From assembly GCF_002920635.1 (NCBI RefSeq), contig NZ_PQSR01000039.1, forward strand, positions 1 through 60,931: a DNA stretch of 60,931 nucleotides, read 5' to 3'. Below the pieces are notes generated by a model. The model was given only the letters and a program-made list of their open reading frames with translations. It ran no database searches and was not told the origin of the DNA. Numbering within the stretch: the first letter of the stretch is position 1; every line of letters starts with the position of its first letter. The DNA is from Streptomyces sp. Ru72. GTDB taxonomy: Bacteria > Actinomycetota > Actinomycetes > Streptomycetales > Streptomycetaceae. This document shows positions 1 to 8,814 of the stretch, piece by piece. A program made the translations under genes and the position numbers.

Positions 1-2363
1 AGGAGCACGACTCCGCCGAGCCGCCCCCTCCGGCGCACGTCGTACCGCGGCAGGGCGCGCCGGACGACGGCACACGCAAGGGCACCCCACTGCGCGGCAC
101 GGACGTTCCGCCCGGGCTGCGCCGGCGCGGCGGGCTCACGGCATGGGCACGCCGGCTGACCGGAGGCCGCGGCGAGCAGGGCGGCACCGCACGGGACGGG
201 TCCGAGGAGCGCGGGGACGCCTCCGGGCCGCCCGTGGCCCGGGCGCCCGAGAAGTGGCCGGACCCGGCGGCGCTGCTGCTCACCGCGCTCGGCCCGGGTC
301 CGCGGCTGTGGGAGCGCGGCCCGGGGCACCCGGAGGCGCTCACCGTGCGGCTGGGCACGGCTGACCGGGCGGCGCCGGACGGTGCGGGACTGCTGCCGGC
401 GGTGCCGGTGACCGCGGGGTTGCGCGAGGTGGGCGCGCTGGGGCTCGCGGGGCCGCGCGCCCGGCTGGCCGGGCTGGCGCGCGCGGTGGTGGCACAGCTG
501 GCGGCGCTGCACTCCCCCGACCTCCTGGAGCTGGTCCTGATCAGCGCCGACCGCGCGCGCCCGCTGCAGGAGCGCACCACCGACTGGTCCTGGCTCGGCT
601 GGCTCCCCCATCTCCGTCCGGCCCACGGCCAGGACTGCCGCCTGCTGCTGGCCTACGACCGCGAACAGGCGACGGCCCGCACCCAGGAGCTGCTGCGCCG
701 CCTGGAGGACCAGCTGGCGGACCAGGACGGCCCGCTGTCCGTCCCGCCGGAGGCCCCTTCGCCACGGGGGGCGACCCACCGCCCCTCCTGGGCGCGGGAC
801 GACGCCCACGCGGGGCCGTACGCCGTGGTGGTCGTCGACGGTGACCCCGGCGGCGCCGATGTGCGGGCGGCCGTGGCGCGGCTGGCCCGGGAAGGGGCGC
901 CGGCCGGGATCCATGTCGTCTGTCTGGCCGAGGCGCCGGCCGCCTCGCCCGCGTCGCCGGTGGCGGACACGTACGAGGCGGCGTGTGCCGCGTCGCCGGT
1001 CTTCCGGGAGTGCGGGGCCGTCGCGCTGCTGAGCGGTGACGTGGCCACAGCACTGCGGCTGCTGCGGGTCGCTCCGGGGCAGGGCGCGGACGCCGCGCGG
1101 GCACCCGTGGGGCACGGCACGGTCGCCGCCGTGGACGCGGTGTCGGCGGCGTGGGCGGAGCGGTTCGCGCGGGCGCTCGCCCCGCTGCGGACGGACGGCG
1201 GCGGTGAGCGGCACGCACGCGTGTCGGCCCCGTTGCCCCCGGCGGCGCGGCTGCTGGACGAGTTGGGGCTGGCCCGGGCCACCCCGGCGTCGCTGATGGC
1301 GCGTTGGGCGGACGCGGCGGACGACACCGCGTCACCCGGCGGGCGCGCCTGGGCGGTGCTCGGCGCCGGTCCACGCGGTCCGGTCAGCGTGGACCTCGCC
1401 TCCGAGGGACCGCATCTGCTGGTCGAGGGGCCACCGGGCAGCGGTCGTACGGAACTGCTGCGCGCCCTCGCCGCCTCGCTCGCGTCGGCGGAGCGCCCGG
1501 ACCGGCTGAGCATCGCACTTGTCGATGGCCGCGACTGCGCGGCGCACGGCAGCGCGGGCGGGGACGGCCTGCGGGTCTGCACGGACCTGCCGCATGTCAC
1601 GACCTATCTGGCGGCCAACGACCCCGTGCGCATGCGGGAGTTCGCGCAGTCGCTGAGCGCCGAGCTGAAGCGGCGGGCGGAACTGCTCGGGCGGCTCGGT
1701 TTCGCCGAGTGGCACACGCGGCAGGAGGTGTCGAGGCGGATCGGGCCGCAGCGGTCGGGAGCCACGGAGTCGGGGGACCTCGAGAGTCCGCCGAGTGTCA
1801 CGCTGCGGCTGCGTCCGGCGGCGGCACGGCAGCGGGCGGAGGCGGGTCCGCCGTTGCCGCGACTGGTGGTGCTGGTCGACGACCTGGACGCGCTGCTGTC
1901 CCCTGCGCTCGGCTCGCCGGGCCGCCCGGCGGCCGGGTCGGTCGTACGGGCGCTGGAGGCGGTGGCACGGGACGGGGAACGGCTGGGTGTGCACCTGGTC
2001 GCAGCGTCGGGGCCCGGTGGGCGGACGGCTCAGTGGGAGCCGGCCCGGGCGGCCTCGCTGCGCATCGGCCTGGAGGCGGTGACCGCGGGCGCGGACGAAC
2101 CGGGGCCGGGTCGTGGGCGGTTGACGCGGGCGGACGGCAGGGCGACGCCGTTCCAAGGCGGGCGGATCACGGGGCGGATTCCCCGGACGGCGACCGTGCG
2201 GCCGACGGTCGTACCGCTGGAGTGGCACCGCATGGGCGACCCGCCGGCACGGCGTCCGGTGCGGGAACTGGGGAACGGGCCGACGGACCTGGCGCTGCTG
2301 GCGAGCGCGCTGGAGCGGGCGGCGCGCTCGGTGTCGGCGGTGGAGGTGCCTTCGCTTTTGTGA
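1..2363 (+). CDS. FtsK/SpoIIIE (EccC-like) ATPase, 5' end outside window
   Basis: The reading frame is open from base 3, so the gene begins upstream; the GTG at 234 is internal. The visible part ends at 2363. Near the start is a segment resembling the EccC/FtsK-family LWERGPG...LTVRLG pattern. A Walker A motif GPPGSGRTE lies near base 1429, and a Walker B-like stretch LVVLVDDLDAL near base 1866. These are features of the FtsK/SpoIIIE/EccC P-loop ATPases, many of which in Streptomyces carry an N-terminal FHA domain. The upstream segment is arginine- and proline-rich with no clear membrane segment. The role (type VII secretion-like or DNA translocation) cannot be decided here. The C-terminal ATPase repeat is rather degenerate. 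Confidence 0.8.
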   Translation, partial: EHDSAEPPPPAHVVPRQGAPDDGTRKGTPLRGTDVPPGLRRRGGLTAWARRLTGGRGEQGGTARDGSEERGDASGPPVARAPEKWPDPAALLLTALGPGPRLWERGPGHPEALTVRLGTADRAAPDGAGLLPAVPVTAGLREVGALGLAGPRARLAGLARAVVAQLAALHSPDLLELVLISADRARPLQERTTDWSWLGWLPHLRPAHGQDCRLLLAYDREQATARTQELLRRLEDQLADQDGPLSVPPEAPSPRGATHRPSWARDDAHAGPYAVVVVDGDPGGADVRAAVARLAREGAPAGIHVVCLAEAPAASPASPVADTYEAACAASPVFRECGAVALLSGDVATALRLLRVAPGQGADAARAPVGHGTVAAVDAVSAAWAERFARALAPLRTDGGGERHARVSAPLPPAARLLDELGLARATPASLMARWADAADDTASPGGRAWAVLGAGPRGPVSVDLASEGPHLLVEGPPGSGRTELLRALAASLASAERPDRLSIALVDGRDCAAHGSAGGDGLRVCTDLPHVTTYLAANDPVRMREFAQSLSAELKRRAELLGRLGFAEWHTRQEVSRRIGPQRSGATESGDLESPPSVTLRLRPAAARQRAEAGPPLPRLVVLVDDLDALLSPALGSPGRPAAGSVVRALEAVARDGERLGVHLVAASGPGGRTAQWEPARAASLRIGLEAVTAGADEPGPGRGRLTRADGRATPFQGGRITGRIPRTATVRPTVVPLEWHRMGDPPARRPVRELGNGPTDLALLASALERAARSVSAVEVPSLL

Positions 2364-2514
2364 CGCCGTCTCGTCCGGCCCCGCCGACTGCCGAGCAGCA
2401 CCGACACCGCACCTGACCGTACGTCACGACGCGATCACAATCGGCCAGTCGACAGCGCAGGCGCTCTTGCCGCCCCGAACCTCCCCGCGTAGACCAGAGC
2501 GCACGGACAGCAGC

Positions 2515-2526
2515 TCGAACGTTCGA
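2515..2526. promoter_or_regulatory. Palindrome upstream of sugar ABC operon
   Basis: TCGAACGTTCGA is a perfect 12-bp palindrome ending 24 nt before the lipoprotein start. Its position between likely promoter and start codon suits a sugar-responsive repressor such as a LacI-type protein, but no regulator gene is adjacent. Function is inferred. Confidence 0.35.
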
Positions 2527-2550
2527 CGAGGGACGGAGAACGGGGCAGTG

Positions 2551-3942
2551 ATGCGCAGCACGAGCAGCACCATCCGGACACTCAGGGCAGCCAGGACCGC
2601 GGCGGCGGTCATCGCGGGAGCACTTGCGCTCACGCTCACCGCGTGCGGCGGAAGCGACGGCGACAAGAGCAGCAGCGACAAGAGCAGCGGAAGCACACCG
2701 ACCGGTGGCGCGAGCGTCACCCTCCCGAAGCTGGACGGGCAGCACCTGGAGGTCGCCGCCGTCTGGACCGGCGGCGAGCAGAAGAACTTCAAGACGGTGC
2801 TCGCCGAGTTCGAGAAGCGCACCGGCGCCAAGGTCACCTTCGTGCCCGCCCAGGATCCGATCATCAACTTCCTCGGTTCGAAGATCGCCGGTGGCCAGCC
2901 GCCGGACGTCGCGCTGCTCCCCCAGCCCGGCGCCATCAAGCAGGCCGTCGACAGGAAGTGGGCCAAGCCGCTCGGCGCCGAGGCGCAGGCGGAGCTCGCC
3001 AAGAACTACTCGCAGGGCTGGCAGGACATCGGCAAGGTCGACGGCAAGCAGTACGGCGTGTACTACAAGGCCGCCAACAAGTCCCTGATCTGGTACAACG
3101 CGAAGGTCTTCGAGGGGGCGAACGGCAAGGAGCCGAAGACCTGGCGGGAGCTGCTGACGGCGGCGCAGAACATCTACGACTCCGGTGTCACCCCGTTCTC
3201 CATCGGCGGCGCGGACGGCTGGACCCTCACCGACTGGTTCGAGAACGTCTACCTCTCGCAGGCGGGCCCGGAGAAGTACGACCAGCTCGCCCAGCACAAG
3301 ATCAAATGGACGGACCCGTCGGTCAAGCAGGCCCTGATCACGCTCGCCCAGATCTGGGGCAAGAAGGACTACATCGCGGGCGGTCCGAAAGGCGCCCTCC
3401 AGACCGAGTTCCCCACCTCGGTCACCCAGACCTTCACCGGCGGCGACCAGCCGAAGGCCGGCATGGTCTTCGAGGGCGACTTCGCACAGGTCAACATCGG
3501 CGAGACCAAGGCGAAGATCGGCACCGACGCGAAGGTGTTCCCGTTCCCGGCCGTGGGCGCCCAGGCGCCCGTGGTCACCGGCGGTGACGCGGCCGTCATC
3601 CTCAAGGACTCCAAGGCGGCCCAGGCGCTGGTCACCTTCCTGGCCTCGCCGGACGCGGCGACCATCCAGGCGAGGCTCGGCGGCTACCTCTCGCCGAACA
3701 AGAACGTCCCGGACTCCGCGTACCCGAACGAGGTGCAGCAGAAGATGGCCAAGGCGCTGCTCGCGGCCGGTGACAGCTTCCGCTTCGACATGTCGGACCA
3801 GGCCCCGCAGGCGTTCGGCGGCACGCCCGGCAAGGGCGAGTGGAAGGACCTCCAGGACTTCCTGAAGAACCCGACGGACATCGCGGGGACGCAGGCGAAG
3901 CTGGAGAAGGACGCGGCGGCGGCGTACGGGAGCGGGAGCTGA
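2551..3942 (+). CDS. Sugar ABC transporter substrate-binding lipoprotein (CUT1)
   Basis: A 463-residue extracellular solute-binding protein family 1 member. The N-terminus is a lipoprotein signal: arginines at 9-15, a hydrophobic stretch and a lipobox LTAC with the acylated Cys at residue 32, followed by a Gly/Ser/Lys/Asp linker. ATG 2551 was chosen because it gives a normal-length signal and has a GGAC/GGAG-like ribosome site at about 2531-2537; GTG 2548 directly before it is equally possible. The much earlier in-frame start at 2467 would bury the signal peptide. The gene is followed after 7 nt by two permease genes, so it delivers a carbohydrate to them. The substrate cannot be told from sequence. 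Confidence 0.9.
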   Translation: MRSTSSTIRTLRAARTAAAVIAGALALTLTACGGSDGDKSSSDKSSGSTPTGGASVTLPKLDGQHLEVAAVWTGGEQKNFKTVLAEFEKRTGAKVTFVPAQDPIINFLGSKIAGGQPPDVALLPQPGAIKQAVDRKWAKPLGAEAQAELAKNYSQGWQDIGKVDGKQYGVYYKAANKSLIWYNAKVFEGANGKEPKTWRELLTAAQNIYDSGVTPFSIGGADGWTLTDWFENVYLSQAGPEKYDQLAQHKIKWTDPSVKQALITLAQIWGKKDYIAGGPKGALQTEFPTSVTQTFTGGDQPKAGMVFEGDFAQVNIGETKAKIGTDAKVFPFPAVGAQAPVVTGGDAAVILKDSKAAQALVTFLASPDAATIQARLGGYLSPNKNVPDSAYPNEVQQKMAKALLAAGDSFRFDMSDQAPQAFGGTPGKGEWKDLQDFLKNPTDIAGTQAKLEKDAAAAYGSGS

Positions 3943-3949
3943 TCCGGCG

Positions 3950-5293
3950 ATGACGTCGGCCACGGCGGCAGGGGCCCCGTCGGCCCCTGCCGCGCCCAAG
4001 AGTCGCAAGAGCGTGACCGGCACCCGCAGGACCGTGGCAGCGCTGTTCCTGCTGCCCGCGCTGGTGCTGCTCGGCGCGCTCGTGGTCTACCCGATCGGGT
4101 ACTCGGTGATCCGCAGCTTCCTGGACCGCTCCGGTGACTCCTTCGCGGGATTCGACAACTACCGAGCCCTGTTCACGGACGACGGCATCCGCACCGCGCT
4201 GAAGAACAACATCATCTGGGTGGTCTTCGCGCCGACGGTGTCGACCGCGCTGGGGCTCGTCTTCGCCGTGCTCACCGAACGGGTGCGCTGGGGTACGGCG
4301 TTCAAGCTGGTCGTCTTCATGCCGATGGCGATCTCGATGCTCGCGGCCGGGATCATCTTCCGCCTGGTCTACGACCAGGACCCGGACAAGGGCGTCGCGA
4401 ACGCGGTGTGGGTGGGCGTCCACGACACGTTCGCCCCGTCGTCGGCGTTCCCGAAGGCGCACCCCGGCCGCGAGTCGCCCCTGAAGCCGGACCAGGGCGG
4501 CTTCATCACGAGAACGACCGTGCACACGGGCGAGTCGATCGCACTGCCACTGGTCGGTGTCGCGCCCGACCAGATGCCGAAGAGCGCGAAGCGGGCGGTG
4601 CGGGCGGAGGCCGAGCCGGGGAGGATCACCGGCACGGCCTGGCAGGACTTCACACGCGGCAAGGGCGTCGGGAAGCTCGGCGCAGTGGACTCCTCCGAGC
4701 AGGGCTACGCGGGCATGCGGATCGAGGCGGTGAAGAACGGCGAGGTCGTCGCCTCCACCAAGGCGGCCGGCGACGGCACGTTCACGCTCCCCGCGGCGGC
4801 GGACGGAGCACGACTGCGCCTCCCGGCGAGCAACTTCAGGGAGCCGTACAACGGTGTCGACTGGCTCGGCCCGGCGCTCGTCACCCCGGCGGTCATCGGG
4901 GCGTACGTGTGGATGTGGGCCGGTTTCGCGATGGTGCTGATCGCGGCGGGGCTCGCGGGCGTGCCGCGGGAGCTGCTGGAGGCGGCGCGTGTGGACGGCG
5001 CGAACGAGTGGCAGGTGTTCCGCCGGGTCACCGTGCCGCTGCTGGCGCCCGTGCTGGCGGTGGTCACCGTCACGCTGATGATCAACGTGCTGAAGATCTT
5101 CGACCTGGTCTTCATCATTCCGCCGGGCTCCTCGCAGGACGACGCCGACGTCCTGGCCCTGGAGCTGTACCGCAAGGGCTTCTCGGAGGACCAGCCGGGC
5201 GTCGCGAGCGCGATCGCGGTGTTCCTGCTGCTGCTGGTCATCCCGGTGATGCTGTTCAACATCCGCAGGCTGAGGCGGGAGGTACGGCGATGA
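3950..5293 (+). CDS. Sugar ABC permease with large loop insertion
   Basis: A 447-residue MalF-type permease. The first three membrane segments are at about residues 28-50, 83-105 and 117-140. Next comes a hydrophilic insertion of about 150 residues (about 141-300), and then the remaining segments. The EAA loop that contacts the ATPase reads ELLEAARVDGANEWQVFRR. The insertion is not typical of short CUT1 permeases; its Gly/Thr/Val-rich end (DGTFTLPAAADGARLRLP) suggests a beta-sandwich. It would lie outside the membrane, like the MalF P2 loop. The gene overlaps the next by 4 nt (ATGA). The operon has no ATPase gene, which fits use of a shared ATPase such as MsiK, as known for streptomycetes. 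Confidence 0.9.
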   Translation: MTSATAAGAPSAPAAPKSRKSVTGTRRTVAALFLLPALVLLGALVVYPIGYSVIRSFLDRSGDSFAGFDNYRALFTDDGIRTALKNNIIWVVFAPTVSTALGLVFAVLTERVRWGTAFKLVVFMPMAISMLAAGIIFRLVYDQDPDKGVANAVWVGVHDTFAPSSAFPKAHPGRESPLKPDQGGFITRTTVHTGESIALPLVGVAPDQMPKSAKRAVRAEAEPGRITGTAWQDFTRGKGVGKLGAVDSSEQGYAGMRIEAVKNGEVVASTKAAGDGTFTLPAAADGARLRLPASNFREPYNGVDWLGPALVTPAVIGAYVWMWAGFAMVLIAAGLAGVPRELLEAARVDGANEWQVFRRVTVPLLAPVLAVVTVTLMINVLKIFDLVFIIPPGSSQDDADVLALELYRKGFSEDQPGVASAIAVFLLLLVIPVMLFNIRRLRREVRR

Positions 5294-6198
5294 CCACACA
5301 GGTCGGACCCCTGACCAAGGCGGCCCCGGTCACCGTCGTCAAGGCCGGGCGGTCCCTCGGGGCGCGGATGGCGGAGGGCGTCGGCGGGGGACTGCTGCGC
5401 GTCTTCCTCGTCCTCGTCGGGCTGTTCTGGCTGGTGCCGACGATCGGTCTGCTGCTCGCCTCGCTGCGCCGGCCACAGGACATGAACGCCTCCGGCTGGT
5501 GGAACGTCTTCAGCAAGCCCTCGCAGCTGACGTTCGACAGCTACCAGAAGCTGCTGGAGAACAGCGACATCACCAACTCCCTGCTCAACACGGTTCTGAT
5601 CACCGTCCCGGCGACGATTCTGGTCGTCGTCATCGGCTCCCTCGCGGGCTACGCCTTCGCCTGGATGGAGTTCCCGGGCCGCGACTGGTGGTTCCTGGGC
5701 GTGGTCGGCCTGCTGGTGGTGCCCGTACAGGTGGCGCTGATCCCGATCGCCGAACTGTTCGGGAAGATCGGCCTGTTCGGCACGGTGCTCGGCGTGGTCC
5801 TCTTCCACACCGGCTTCGGCCTGCCCTTCGCGGTGTTCCTGCTGCGGAACTTCTTCGCGGAGATCCCCCGGGAGCTGCTCGAGGCGGCCCGTCTGGACGG
5901 CGCGGGCGAGCTGCGGCTGTTCGCCCGGGTCGTGATGCCGCTCGGCGGCCCGGCGATCGCGAGCCTCGGCATCTTCCAGTTCCTGTGGGTGTGGAACGAC
6001 ATGCTGGTCGCGCTGGTGTTCACCAAGTCGGGCACGCAACCGATCACGGTCGCGCTGCAGACCCAGGTCCGCCAGTTCGGCAACAACATCGACGTGCTGG
6101 CACCCGGCGCGTTCATCTCGATGGTGATCCCGCTGGCCGTGTTCTTCGCCTTCCAGCGGCAGTTCGTCTCCGGCGTCATGGCGGGCGCCGTGAAGTAG
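5290..6198 (+). CDS. Sugar ABC permease (MalG type)
   Basis: A 302-residue permease starting at ATG 5290, which overlaps the previous stop, indicating translational coupling. A hydrophobic segment near residues 35-60 is followed by the usual membrane segments. The EAA motif ELLEAARLDGAGELRLFARV lies near residues 195-215, and WVWNDMLVAL is the typical MalG-family motif after it. It pairs with the upstream permease to form the channel of a carbohydrate importer. A terminator-like hairpin follows 24 nt after the stop. Confidence 0.92.
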   Translation: MTTQVGPLTKAAPVTVVKAGRSLGARMAEGVGGGLLRVFLVLVGLFWLVPTIGLLLASLRRPQDMNASGWWNVFSKPSQLTFDSYQKLLENSDITNSLLNTVLITVPATILVVVIGSLAGYAFAWMEFPGRDWWFLGVVGLLVVPVQVALIPIAELFGKIGLFGTVLGVVLFHTGFGLPFAVFLLRNFFAEIPRELLEAARLDGAGELRLFARVVMPLGGPAIASLGIFQFLWVWNDMLVALVFTKSGTQPITVALQTQVRQFGNNIDVLAPGAFISMVIPLAVFFAFQRQFVSGVMAGAVK

Positions 6199-6221
6199 CG
6201 CGATCCGTAGGGCGGTTCGTG

Positions 6222-6247
6222 GGGTGGACCGGCAGCACGGTCCACCC
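6222..6247 (+). terminator. Terminator of sugar ABC operon
   Basis: GGGTGGACCG pairs perfectly with CGGTCCACCC across a 6-nt loop, just after the permease stop and before the glycosyltransferase cluster. There is little U tract, as is common in high-GC actinobacteria. Confidence 0.7.
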
Positions 6248-6365
6248 TTCGCCGTTCACCGGGGGTTTCCCGCGACGGTCCCCCACATGCCGCACGGCGC
6301 GTAACCAAACCACTCCATCGGACGTTTTCGGGCAGGTTGTCCGCGCCGATCCATATGGATGCCCT

Positions 6366-8621
6366 TTGCCCAGGTTCAGTGTCATCGTCCCCGCGTACAA
6401 GGTTCAGGCATACCTGGAGGAATGCCTCACATCCGTGCTGGAGCAGTCGTTCAGCGACGTGGAGGTGATCGCCGTCGACGACAGCTCGCCCGACGCCTGC
6501 GGGGCGATCATCGACGAGTTCGCCGCCCGTGACACCCGTATCCGCCCCCTGCACCTGCCCCGCAACGTGGGCCCCGGTCCCGCCCGCAACGCGGGTCTGA
6601 AGGAGGCACGGGGCGACTACCTGCTCTTCCTGGACGGCGACGACACCCTGACCCCGCACGCGCTGAGGGACATCGCCGACCGGCTGAAGGAGACCTCCGA
6701 CCCTGACGTCCTGGTCTTCGACCACGCCCGCGCGTACTGGACCGGGAAGACCGTCCGCAACCAGCTCGCCGGCCTGCTCACCGAACAGGGCCCGGCCCCC
6801 TTCCGCCTGGCCGACCGCCCCGGCGTGCTGTCGCTGCCGACGGTGGCCTGGAACAAGGCGTACCGCCGGGAGTTCGTCGAGCGGGAGGGCTTCACCTTCC
6901 CGCCCGGCTCCTACGAGGACACGCCGTGGACGTACCCGGTGCTGCTGACCGCCGAGACGATCGCCACCCTCGACCGGGTCTGCGTCCACTGGCGCCGGCG
7001 CCGCCGGGGCGGCACCCTCGGCACCACCAGCCGCGGGCACTTCGACGTCTTCGACCAGTACGACCGGGTCTTCGCGCACCTGGACGCACACCCGGAGCTG
7101 GCCCGCTGGCGGCCGGTGCTGTTCCACCGCATGGCCGACCACCTGGCCACGATCCTCGCCCGGCGCGGCCGGCTGCCGGGCACCTGCCGCGCCGAGTTCC
7201 TGCGCCTGGCCCGCGCCCACTACCGCCGCCACCGCGTCCCCGGCGCCCCGTTCCGGCTGCGCCACCTGCTGATCCGCTTCGGCAGCCACCGCACCCACCA
7301 CCTGCTGTCCCTGGCCTCCCGCCTGGCGCGCGCGGCCCGGCGCACGGTCGCCAGGTCGAGCCGCCGCCTGACCGCCGCCGCCCTCCTGGCGCACTACCGC
7401 ATCCAGCTCCGCCTGCCCCTGCGCGCCGACCGGGCCGTCTTCACCCGGGACGCGGGCGGCCCCTACGGCTGCAACCCGGCCGCCCTGGAGTCGGCTTTCC
7501 GTAATCTGGTCCCGCAGATCCGCACCGCCTGGATCGCCCGCCCCGAGCACCACCACACCGTCCCGGTGGCCACCCGCCGGCTGCGGCCCGGCTCGGCCGC
7601 GTACTGGACGGCGCTGGCCCGTTCCAAGTACCTGGTCCACAACGCCGACTTCGACCCCCGCATGGTCAAGCGCCCCGGCCAGGTCCTCGTCCAGACCCGG
7701 CAGGGCACCCCCCTGAAGCGCATGGGCCTGGACCTCCAGGACCGTCCGGCCGCCGCCCGCGACACGGACTTCGCCCGGATGCTGCGCACCGCCGACACCT
7801 GGGACTACGTCGTCTCCGGCAACCGCCACTCCACCCTCGTCTGGGAGCGCGTGTTCCCGTCCGGCTTCACCACGCTGGAGTACGGGCAGCCACGCAACGA
7901 CGTCTTCGCCCGTGCCACCTCCGCGGACGTGGCACGGCTGCGGCAGACGTTCGGCATCCCCGAGGGCTCGGTGGCGATCCTGTACGCGCCGACGTACCGC
8001 GACTACCGCCGCGGCCACCGCCCCGGTCTCGACCTGGAGCACCTGCTGCGCCGGCTGGGGCCGCGGTTCGTGCTGCTGACCCGCGCGCACCCGGCCTGCG
8101 GCGGGCCGCTGGCGCGGACGGTGGAGGGGCGGGTCATCGACGTCACCGGTCATCCGAGCGTGGAGTCGGTGTGCCTGGCCTCGGACGCCCTGATCACCGA
8201 CTTCTCCGCGCTGATGTTCGACTACGCCAATCTGGACCGGCCGATCATCGTGTACGCGGACGACTGGGAGGCGTACGAGGCGGCCCGCGGCACCTACTTC
8301 GACGTCCGCGCCTTCCCGCCTGGCCCGGTCGCCCACGACGAGGACGACCTGATCGACATCTTCGCGACGGGCCACTGGTGCGGCTCACGCTCCGAGCAGC
8401 GGCGGGCCGCGTTCCGCAAGCGGTTCTGTCCGTACGACGACGGACGCGCCGCCGAGCGGATCGTGCGCCGGGTGGTGCTCGGGGAGAACGCCTGGCAGCC
8501 GGCGGTCGTACCGATGACACACCGCCACCCGGTCCCGTCCGCCGCCGCGGGGCGGCCGGCCCCGCCGCTCGCCTCGGTCCGGGTGCCGGGCCAGGGCCTG
8601 CCGGTCACGGAACGCCTCTGA
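6366..8621 (+). CDS. GT2-TagF fusion, paralog 1 (GT2 intact, TagF His lost)
   Basis: A 751-residue fusion starting at TTG 6366; the paralogs start with the same PRFS-I/V-IVP motif, which fixes this start. Residues 1-230 form a GT2 domain with VDDSSPD, the metal-binding D90-G-D92-D93 and the catalytic-base motif Y-E184-D185-TPW, then an R-rich strand. Residues about 370-720 form a CDP-glycerol glycerophosphotransferase (TagF/TagB) domain. In that domain the expected HGTPLK histidine is Gln446 (QTRQGTPLK), YGYPRND is changed to YGQPRND and TDYSS to TDFSA. The histidine is catalytic in characterised TagF, so the phosphotransferase half is probably inactive or altered, while the glycosyltransferase half looks functional. 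The C-terminus is Pro/Ala-rich. Confidence 0.88.
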   Translation: MPRFSVIVPAYKVQAYLEECLTSVLEQSFSDVEVIAVDDSSPDACGAIIDEFAARDTRIRPLHLPRNVGPGPARNAGLKEARGDYLLFLDGDDTLTPHALRDIADRLKETSDPDVLVFDHARAYWTGKTVRNQLAGLLTEQGPAPFRLADRPGVLSLPTVAWNKAYRREFVEREGFTFPPGSYEDTPWTYPVLLTAETIATLDRVCVHWRRRRRGGTLGTTSRGHFDVFDQYDRVFAHLDAHPELARWRPVLFHRMADHLATILARRGRLPGTCRAEFLRLARAHYRRHRVPGAPFRLRHLLIRFGSHRTHHLLSLASRLARAARRTVARSSRRLTAAALLAHYRIQLRLPLRADRAVFTRDAGGPYGCNPAALESAFRNLVPQIRTAWIARPEHHHTVPVATRRLRPGSAAYWTALARSKYLVHNADFDPRMVKRPGQVLVQTRQGTPLKRMGLDLQDRPAAARDTDFARMLRTADTWDYVVSGNRHSTLVWERVFPSGFTTLEYGQPRNDVFARATSADVARLRQTFGIPEGSVAILYAPTYRDYRRGHRPGLDLEHLLRRLGPRFVLLTRAHPACGGPLARTVEGRVIDVTGHPSVESVCLASDALITDFSALMFDYANLDRPIIVYADDWEAYEAARGTYFDVRAFPPGPVAHDEDDLIDIFATGHWCGSRSEQRRAAFRKRFCPYDDGRAAERIVRRVVLGENAWQPAVVPMTHRHPVPSAAAGRPAPPLASVRVPGQGLPVTERL

Positions 8622-8722
8622 TCCCCTGACCTCGGAGTCCCCGTGCCGCGCAGGCCCACCCCCAGCATCCCCCGAGTTCTCGGCTTCCCACCCACGCACA
8701 GGGGGACCGCCATCGTCACCTG

Positions 8723-8747
8723 GCGCCCCGCCGGACGGCCGGGGCGC
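8723..8747 (+). terminator. Hairpin before second GT2-TagF gene
   Basis: GCGCCCCG and CGGGGCGC form an 8-bp stem, with a further CCG/CGG pairing inside. It lies in the 193-bp gap between paralogs 1 and 2 and could end transcription of the first, or be a leader structure of the second. Confidence 0.45.
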
Positions 8748-8814
8748 TGACGCCGCCGTACACCTGACGCACCGGCCCCGCCGCAGGAAACCGGAGCCCG
8801 AGAGAAAGAGCAGA

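Noticed and set aside
2467..2550. Earlier start for the sugar-binding lipoprotein
   Set aside because: It would place 28 residues before the signal peptide and no ribosome site supports it.
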